Source: Hyperoodon ampullatus
Taxonomy: Eukaryota > Chordata > Mammalia > Artiodactyla > Ziphiidae
Reading direction: 5' to 3'
Length of the DNA stretch: 64,000 nucleotides
Assembly (NCBI GenBank): GCA_949752795.1
Contig: OX457070.1
Coordinates: forward strand, 28,420,588 to 28,484,587
Position numbers and translations under genes: made by a program. Below the pieces are notes generated by a model. It searched no databases. It was not told where the DNA came from and saw nothing but the letters and a program-made list of their open reading frames with translations. Shown one piece after another: positions 57,170 to 64,000 of the stretch; within the stretch, counting starts at the first letter, position 1, and the number at the start of each line of letters is the position of its first letter.

Positions 57170-57315
57170 TGCCATGTATTAAATTACCTGGAGAATTCAG
57201 AGAATAAAATTTCTGCTTGGCCACAGACCAAGTGGCTTAAAATCTGGTTGTGAGAGGCTCGCCATATCTGAAAGGCTTCCAGGTGAAGCTTGGTTGGAAA
57301 CCACTGAACTGGGCC
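57170..57315. repeat. MER5-like DNA transposon fragment
   Basis: ATTAAATTACCTGGAGAATTC and CTTCCAGGTGAAGCTTGGTT with GGAAACCACTGAAC at the end resemble a diverged MER5 copy. Confidence 0.45.
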
Positions 57316-58660
57316 AAGAGTGGGGGAAGCAGACATTGCTGGCTGAGAGAAAGGCGGGTGTAAAGGCCTGGAGGTGGCAGGTCAGGGAATGAGAAACGGT
57401 TGTTTCAGCCAAGACCTTGGGTGGAGTGGGGGAGGGGAAGCCAGCATGCTTGGGGCTGGAGGGTGGGGGCCGTTTCATGGAGGGGCATCAGAGAGGGTGA
57501 ATAGGCCTGGGCAGGACACAACTGGACCCAACGCGAAGTGTCCAACTTGATCTGAAAAGTCCCCCCGATAGGACTCAGGATTCTCTTGGGTAGAGGCCAC
57601 CCAAGGGTGAGGGAAAAGGCCCCGTAGGGCTAGGTGGGTGTCCCTAGGTTCTAGGACAGGAGCTTGGTGAGTCAGGATTTGGCGATCTTCTCTTCCCATT
57701 TGCTTTCCTCCAGGCAGATTCCACGAGAAAAGTTTCCTGGCTTCCTGCTTCTCTTCCCCACATAGTTCTCTGTGAATATTCCTTGCTCCCCCCCTTCTGA
57801 TGATTTTGCCACCTCTTCCTCCTCCATTTGCTTCTTTTCTCCTTCAGGTTCTCCAGCTTTCCTCCCTTCTCTGGGCCATCAGTTCCCTGCACTGTTGTCC
57901 TCCCCACCAGGCCAACCTCTGGACCATGGCCGTCTCCCTCCATCCTGCTTCCCCATCCTCTCTCCCACCCCCTCTGCCTCTCACAAGCCCTTATTTTCCC
58001 TCTTCTCTTCAGCCCTCTCCCTGCTGCAGCAGGAGTGCCCTCTTCTACTTGTCTGTCTTTGGAAATTACGATCCTGACATGCACACGGAGTTAAAATCAA
58101 TGAAAAGACACCAGTGACTTGAGAGAATCTTCTAAAACATTTTCCTTCTTTCTTAACAAAACCCCTTCACGCCTACCACGTTCCGATTTTATTTGGATCA
58201 TCCCCTAAAACAATTGCACCTTCATTTTTTTTTTCTACCAAGGGATATGTGGTTAACTGTCCGAAGCTATGCTAGGCTCATAATTTCATGAAATAGTCAC
58301 AAGTCTTAGGGTGGTGACTCAGTTGCTGCATTTTGCAGAGTAGGAAACCGAGACCAAGGTCAAACAGTGGATTCAAACCTGGGCACCGGCTCTTGGGGCT
58401 CAGCCAAGGCAAAAATCTCTTGCCCTCACTCTTCCTTCACTCTGAGAACCCAGCTCCCTCCCAAACACAGGAAAGTACTCCCAGGCCAGAGCTTCTGGGA
58501 GGGGCTTTTGGACTGAGGGGCAAAGCACCCACCCTCGAAGGGAGCTGTAGCCTCTGTGGTGACTGAAGGAAATCTGGACTTGGAGGATGCAGACTCTGGC
58601 AGAGCAGAGCCTGGGTTGATGTGGACAGTGAACTGACCTCCTAGAACCGTGTATGTGTTT

Positions 58661-59006
58661 TTTTTCCTTAATTTCTTTATTATTTTTGGCTGTGTTGGGT
58701 CTTCATTGCTGGGCGCAGGCTTTCTCTAGTTGCAGCGAGCGGGGGGCTACTCTTCATTGCGGTGCGCGGGCTTATTGCGGTGGCTTCTCTTGTTGCGGAG
58801 CAGGGGCCCTAGGCGCACAGGCTTCAGTAGTTGTGGCACGTGAGCTCAGTACTGTGACTCGCGGGCTCTAGAGCACAGGCTCAGTAGTTGTGGCGCACGG
58901 GCTTTGTTGCTCCGTGGCATGTGGGATATTCGCGGACTAGGGCTTGAACCAGTATTCCCTGCATTGGCAGGCGGATTCTTAACCACTGTGCCACCAGGGA
59001 AGTCCT
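58661..59006 (-). repeat. CHR-1 type SINE with perfect 12-bp target-site duplication
   Basis: GTGTATGTGTTT at 58649-58660 and 59007-59018 flanks a full antisense CHR-1. Confidence 0.95.
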
Positions 59007-59034
59007 GTGTATGTGTTTTGTTTTTGCTGTTTTG

Positions 59035-59757
59035 GTGATAGCTTTATCGAGATATAATTAATATATCATGCAATTCACACCTTTACGGTGTACAATTCAA
59101 TAGTTTTTGTATATTCACAGGTATACTAAAATATATAGTATAGACACAGATATACAGTGCAGACATCACCACAGTCAATTTTAGAACATTTTTACCACCT
59201 CAAAAAGAAAGTTGTTAGTGACTATAGTTAATGATACTGTATTGTATATTTGAAAGTTGCTAAGAGAGTCAACCTTAAAAGTTTTCATCACAAGAAAAAA
59301 AAATTGTAATCATGTGTGATGATGGATGTTAACTACACTTATTGTGGTATCATTTTGCAATATATACAAATATGGAATCATATCTTGAACATCTGAAACA
59401 AATATGTTATATGTCAATTATATCTCAATTTAAAAATGGAAAAAAAAGAAACCTGTACCTTTATCTATCACCCATAACTTCCCATCCCCCCTCAGCCCTA
59501 AGCAACCACAAGTCTACTTTTTGTTTCTATGGAATTGGCTAGTATGGAAATTTCACATAAATGGAATCATAATATAATATGTGACCTTTGTGTCTGGCTT
59601 CTTTCACTTAATCTTTTGAGTTTCATTCATGTTGTAGCATGTATCAGTACTTCATTTTTTTATGGTCAAATAACATTCCATTGTACGTTTATACCACATT
59701 TGTTTATGCATTCATTACTGATAGACATCTGGATTGTTTCCATTTTACCTGGGTGAG
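59035..59757 (-). repeat. Old LINE-1 3' region (antisense), split by a second LINE-1 end
   Basis: TTTATCGAGATATAATTAAT, GTGTACAATTCAATAGTTTT and, after the insertion, TTTGTTTCTATGGAATTGGC and AATAACATTCCATTGTACG are antisense LINE-1 words in continuous order. Confidence 0.75.
59213..59447 (+). repeat. LINE-1 3' UTR (sense) nested in the antisense LINE-1
   Basis: GTGACTATAGTTAATGATAC, GTATTGTATATTTGAAAGTT and the end TGTCAATTATATCTCAATTT with an A tail identify a younger LINE-1 end of opposite orientation. AAAGAAA occurs at both junctions. Confidence 0.75.
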
Positions 59758-59964
59758 AATGTGGGTGCTCCCTTGGCCTAGGGTGCCCTGCTTGGCCAGA
59801 AGAGGGAGGAAGTTTTCTGGGAGCAGATGGAGGAGACTGGTGAGGCTCAGGGAAGAGCCATCCGGTGGCTGTGTGTCCCCAGCTAATCGATCACCTTCCA
59901 GAAGCGTCCTTTCTACTTCTGTCTAAAGAGGGGGGCCAGGCAGGACTGGGAACTTTGTAGGAAT

Positions 59965-60190
59965 TATAGACTCTGGAGTAAAGATTCAGAACCTTGGCTC
60001 TCTGCTAGGCAGGGCTGGAATCCTGGCTCTACTGAGAACTCATTCTTAATGGGTTGTTTAACCTCTCTCTGCCTCAGTGTCCTCATCCCTTAAATGGGGA
60101 TAATATTAGTACCAACCACCTGAAGCTGTTATGAGGAGTAAGTTAGTCTGTGTAGAGCACTTTATCCAGGGTCTGGCACTCCGTGGGTGC
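59965..60190 (+). repeat. MIR element
   Basis: GGAATCCTGGCTCTACTGAG, TAACCTCTCTCTGCCTCAGT, TTAAATGGGGATAATATTAG and GCACTCCGTGGGTGC give near-complete MIR order. Confidence 0.8.
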
Positions 60191-60229
60191 CGGAGGAAAG
60201 AATATTGACGCTTTCTTTTTATCGTTTAA

Positions 60230-61400
60230 GGCTTAAAGCCGAGAGCCCACTCTCAGCGCTAGTTGGTAGTTGTCCTTCTCCTCGCGCTGCCCAGGGGGAC
60301 AGGGGGAGGTTGTCTGCTCTGTGGGTTGTGAGCCCAGATTCTAGGCCCTCAACCCCAGCTTCCACGGTTGGAGTCGGCGTCGGGGTGCAGAGAAACCAGA
60401 CTCGCTGCCAGAGCCGCGGGACAGAAATCTTTCTGCTGTAGCCCAACCTTCCTTCAAAAGCGGCCATTGAGAGAAGACAGTGAGCGGTGAGACCCGGACT
60501 CAGCCCTGCCTTCAGTCCTCCAGCTCGGAGCCCTGGCGCCGACACTGCCGAGCTTTGCGTGTTTATAGTGCCACGCGTGGCATTTGTGGCTCCCAAGCCA
60601 GATTCTCCCGATCGCCAGCCTCCCGGCGGCCTTTCCCGACGCCCAGGGAAGAACGACTCAGGGATGCGGCGAGGAACAGCTGCGCGAGCCCGGAAGGTTC
60701 CCAGTCCTGCCTAGAGGCAGGGGGCTTCGCGGTGGGCAGGGTCCAGGCCTTTCACCCTTTCCCGGGCACTTCCCACGAGGCACGCCCAGGAGAGAGCGCC
60801 AGCGGCCCAGGGACTGCCTTTTATACCGTTTGATTTCTTTTAAATTTGTGGGATGACGCCATTCAAACAAACCTAGAAAAACAACTTCTTAAATGTTGTT
60901 AGAATAGGTTTGCAGAAGCGTTTCGTTTCCATGCTTCCATCAAGGGCAGCTAGCTGCTCGTCTTCCCTCTCCGACTTTGTGCCTCGGGTAGCTGGCCGGC
61001 AGCGACTTATCGTGTAGACAGGTGCCTTTTTGTCTTGGCTGCGCCCTCCGGAACGCTGCACATTCAAGGTCACCAGCTACGCCGATCCGAAGTTCCCAGC
61101 GCAGGGGAACCCGCGAGCCTTGGGCCCTGTTGTCCCAAAAAGTGATCATTTGCGATCAGTGTCCCCTGTAGGTGGGGTTCCAGACTGAGCTTGGCAGGGA
61201 AGCGAGGAAGAGCGGTGTCGCTGGCACCCCTTCCGTGGCCGCCTTGGCTCTGGAGTCTCCCCTACCTGGCGGGCCCGAGGCTTCCTTGCTCTCTGGGTGG
61301 GTTGGGTCCAGTTAGGAGTGCGGCGAAAGACGGGATTACCTAGGGACAGGGGTAGGGTGAGGCTGGAGGAATTCTCCATCACCTGACCCAGGGAAAGGAC
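60230..61400. promoter_or_regulatory. Moderately CpG-rich upstream block
   Basis: CpG content is clearly raised (for example GGCGTCGGGG, GCCGCGGG, CACGCGTGG) over about 1.1 kb. Open frames here are short and show no recognisable family, so I do not call a gene. It may form one regulatory domain with the island at 62.5 kb. Confidence 0.35.
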
Positions 61401-61611
61401 TTCCGAAGGGAAGGGGGAGGAGCCTCCTGGCAGTGGGTGTTGGGTGGCCTCTGTGGGAATGCTGAGAATGCCCTGACCAGTAGCCGAGACTCCCTCGTGA
61501 TCCCGTGATCGTCCCTTAGGGAGCCTGGCCCCTTACTCCGGAGATGGCGCCAGTAATTTATATCTACTGGGAGCAATTCTCCAGGAGCTGCTGCCACACT
61601 CTTTGGAATAT

Positions 61612-61780
61612 TTTTCATTCAACAAATATTTATTGAGCTACTACTATATGCCGGGCACTGTGCAAGGCACTGGGAGACAGTTGCGAACCGAACAGACACA
61701 AATCTCCACGGTCAGGACAGGGGACCTTGGAGTTTGATCTTGCGAGGTCACTCCACCTGGTGGTTCACAGAGATACGCAT
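61612..61780 (+). repeat. LINE-2 fragment
   Basis: CAACAAATATTTATTGAGCT, TATGCCGGGCACTGTGCAAG and AATCTCCACGGTCAGGACAG are typical L2 3' words. Confidence 0.65.
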
Positions 61781-62510
61781 GCCAACTGATTTGTTTTCCT
61801 GGCTAGAGAACCGCCTCTGAAAATAACTCTCCTTAAAGAGACACCTTAGAGCAGCCTCAGCCGCCCTATACTAAACGAAGGGCCAAGAAAGGGAACACAT
61901 GGTCTCGTATCCGGTTCAGTTGGCTGACAAAACAAACGAAACAGAACAAAACAAACAAGCATATATACACCCCCCCCCAAACAAACATGCGGACCCACGC
62001 CTTGGGTGTGCATGTGTTTGTAAGTGCATACGGTGTGCACTAATTTCATTAACTCTTTATAAACAACCAGTTTGATCTTCAGAAAGGAAAACATGCATCT
62101 GAGGGAAAAAATTCTAAACAGCACAAAGGATTATAAAGTGACAAGTGAGTGTCTTCCAGACCCTCAACCCCATCGCTGGAAGTCCCAAGTTGTTGCCCCG
62201 TATCGGACAAATATCTACCCACCCCAGCCTTAAAAAAGGAATTAAGTCACACTGTCCTCTGTTCTTGGTCCTGCCTTTTCCGCCTTCGCCCGAGGCCCAG
62301 CACTTGCTCCAGGAAGCCCGCCTCTGCCTTACCCTTTCTGAGCCCTCACTGCCTGCCAGCCTCTTGTGGCTTCCCCACAGCGTCGCCAGCTTAGGGTGTT
62401 ACCTAAAATTTTGATCTTTGTGGGTCTGATAGATTTCTAAAAGAAACGAATTAATCTAAGGGGAAACAAGGGAAAGCAAGAGAAGGAAAGAATGCAACAC
62501 CCGGCTGTTG
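61780..62510. other. Unique flank of the orphan CpG island
   Basis: No exon or repeat is assigned. An (ACAAA)n-like run with a short poly(C) (61930-61985) and homeodomain/forkhead-like words CTAATTTCATTAAC and TTTATAAACAAC (62039-62067) are present. Confidence 0.4.
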
Positions 62511-62514
62511 CGTT

Positions 62515-62990
62515 CGGAGGGCGCGTAAGCGTGGGTCAGGGCGAGGCCGGGCGGTGGTAAGCAGCGCATCAAAGCGCCCGGTTTTCGGAGACCCGCAACC
62601 CTCGGCGCGCTTCAAAGCCGGGAGAGCGGAGAGTGGCGGCGGGGCGGCGGGGTCAGCGGGAATTAGCGCGCCGGGGCCGGGGCGAGGGATCGCCACGGGG
62701 CGAGAGTTCGGGACAGGATTAGCGGGTTCAAAAGCAGGTCAGGGAGAGCTAAACGAGGCGACGAGGTCCGTGCGAGGTCAAGGTCCTCGGTAGAGGCGGG
62801 CTCCGGGCCGGGCGCGGGAACGGCAGCGGGGGGACTGCGATCGCGGGGAGGCTGGACCGGGAAGCCAGAGGTCCGAGGGCGCGGAGGGGCTGGGCGGGCT
62901 CCCCGGGGCAGGCCTCGCCTTCGGGCGGCCGCGGGACGAGCACCCCGCCGAGCTTGAGGCTCGGCCTCGGGGAATGAGCCGGCAGGGAGG
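62515..62990. promoter_or_regulatory. Orphan CpG island 11.5 kb upstream of VAX2
   Basis: This stretch is very CpG-dense (many CGCG, GGCGGCGG and CCGGGGCCGG words) in both DNA strands, and no protein-coding exon can be supported. It is flanked by AT-rich sequence with homeodomain-like and forkhead-like words. A non-coding transcript promoter or developmental regulatory island is the most likely role. Confidence 0.55.
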
Positions 62991-64000
62991 TGAGCCCGGA
63001 GATCCGCCCGAGACAATTTCAATGAATAAAGAGCAAATGTATCTGATCTCTCGATGCGCGCACATGTATCTGCGGAACAGGGTTAGCCTACTTTTCTTTT
63101 AGATGTTTTATTTTCTTTTAGATTTAAACCCATTTTTAATAAACATTTTTTTTTCTTTCTGGCAAGGTAAGAACATCTCTTACGCAAATAGTTCAACAAA
63201 CTCCTCAGAGCTGTGCTAAGGAATTTCTTGCGGGGCTCTCTCTCTTCCCGCGGCAGATTTCTGCGGCCTCTGCTAAGGAACAGTTGCGCAGTGTCACACC
63301 TATGTGTAAAGATAAACACCACCCACAGCCCACACTTCTGTGAATCCTGAAAGTGTATGAAGGGAGAGCTGGAGGGACAGCGGAGCGAGACAGCTCTTCC
63401 CCGAAAGAAGTGAGTGTTGGAGGTGTGTGTGTCATTCAGCGAGCCCCTGACTTGAACCTTTTTTTTTTAAGAAGAATGAGAATGTATTCATACATTACTT
63501 GAGTTCGCTCTCCTGAAAGATCTCTTGGATGCTGGTGAAGAATAAACTTGGGGATATTGCGTGATGCGAAGTGGGTGATCCACTCAAATTCTGGCGTTGG
63601 TAGATAAACAGACGACGGATGGCTCTGAGTCACTTGGTGGAAGTGGCCCCGCCCCTGTCGCCATCTCCAGTGTCCCCACGTTCTGTCACTCCTTCCCCAG
63701 GGACCTGCTTCTCCCTTCCCCATCCTCGGCCTTTCGCCTTCCCTTCCCCAAGGGCGAGGCCGGCGCCGTCGGGAGAGAGGGAGCCGGGATGCTCAGGCAT
63801 ATGTCCTGATCTCCACGAAAGCCGGCCTCTCTGGATTGGGTTCTGCTGATTTTCCGCGGAGAACTCTACAGAAAAGTCCGCTCCTCGGGGGCAAAGTTTG
63901 CCAGTCCTGGGGCGACGGTGATGGTGAAGGCGGTGCTGGACTGGGTGGAGATGGAGGGTGGAGGGTGGGTGTGTGAAGATGGCAGAAAGGGAAAGAGAGC
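62991..64000. other. Unique sequence at the right edge
   Basis: The AT-rich part next to the CpG island contains CAATGAATAAAG, TTTAATAAACAT and GATAAACACC, which resemble SOX/forkhead-type sites. No exon can be supported, although CpG content rises again near 63750-63870. Confidence 0.4.

Larger units (their letters stand above)
51280..58640. other. Upstream of VAX2, mostly unique sequence
   Basis: I find no supportable coding exon. Contained features are a GGAA microsatellite, an alternating purine-pyrimidine tract and a MER5-like fragment at 57170-57315. In human no protein-coding gene lies immediately upstream of VAX2. Confidence 0.5.

Noticed and set aside
55283..58117. Several overlapping 100-codon frames at 55.3-58.1 kb as possible exons of an unknown gene
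   Set aside because: They overlap in several frames on both strands, lack recognisable motifs and convincing splice-site pairs, and fit chance expectation for GC-rich DNA.

Overview
This is a mammalian nuclear genomic window, most likely from a cetacean. Two intact multi-exon vertebrate genes are readable. The non-coding space is full of low-divergence tRNA-derived SINEs of the CHR type, both the long CHR-1 form and the roughly 200-bp CHR-2 form. These are characteristic of the whale/hippo/ruminant group and are most abundant and youngest in whales. I saw no BovB LINE or Bov-tA2 array, which argues against a ruminant. The species cannot be fixed from this sequence.

Both genes are on the minus strand, in the order known from human chromosome 2p13. 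VAX2, a ventral-eye homeobox gene, occupies 25258-51072 in three coding exons. ATP6V1B1, the B1 subunit of the vacuolar proton pump, occupies 987-22994 in fourteen coding exons. Only about 2.3 kb separates the VAX2 stop codon from the ATP6V1B1 start codon. All 15 introns are GT-AG. The spliced reading frames are open from end to end and give 513 aa (ATP6V1B1) and 287 aa (VAX2).

Region by region. 1-640 is sequence downstream of ATP6V1B1. 641-22994 is ATP6V1B1, with two large introns (8.0 and 6.7 kb) holding LINE-1 debris, SINEs and microsatellites. 23000-25060 is the short intergenic and promoter interval. 25060-51260 is VAX2: a 5.0-kb second intron, a 19.9-kb first intron dominated by old LINE-1/HAL1-like sequence with younger SINEs, an intronic CpG-rich block at 44.7-45.3 kb, and a CpG-island promoter around exon 1. 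51.3-64 kb is gene-less upstream sequence with further CpG-rich blocks (60.2-61.4 and 62.5-63.0 kb) and no protein-coding exon that I can support.

The two genes do unrelated jobs: dorsoventral patterning of the eye, and proton pumping in kidney intercalated cells and the inner ear. Nothing suggests an operon-like functional unit. The points most worth a second look are a histidine at homeodomain position 15 of VAX2, a forkhead site just upstream of ATP6V1B1, a 90-nt stop-free last intron in ATP6V1B1, a LINE-1-derived poly(A) signal probably ending ATP6V1B1, a G-rich 10-bp repeat in the VAX2 promoter, and orphan CpG islands in and upstream of VAX2. I found no unknown gene system, CRISPR array or non-LINE/SINE gene cargo.
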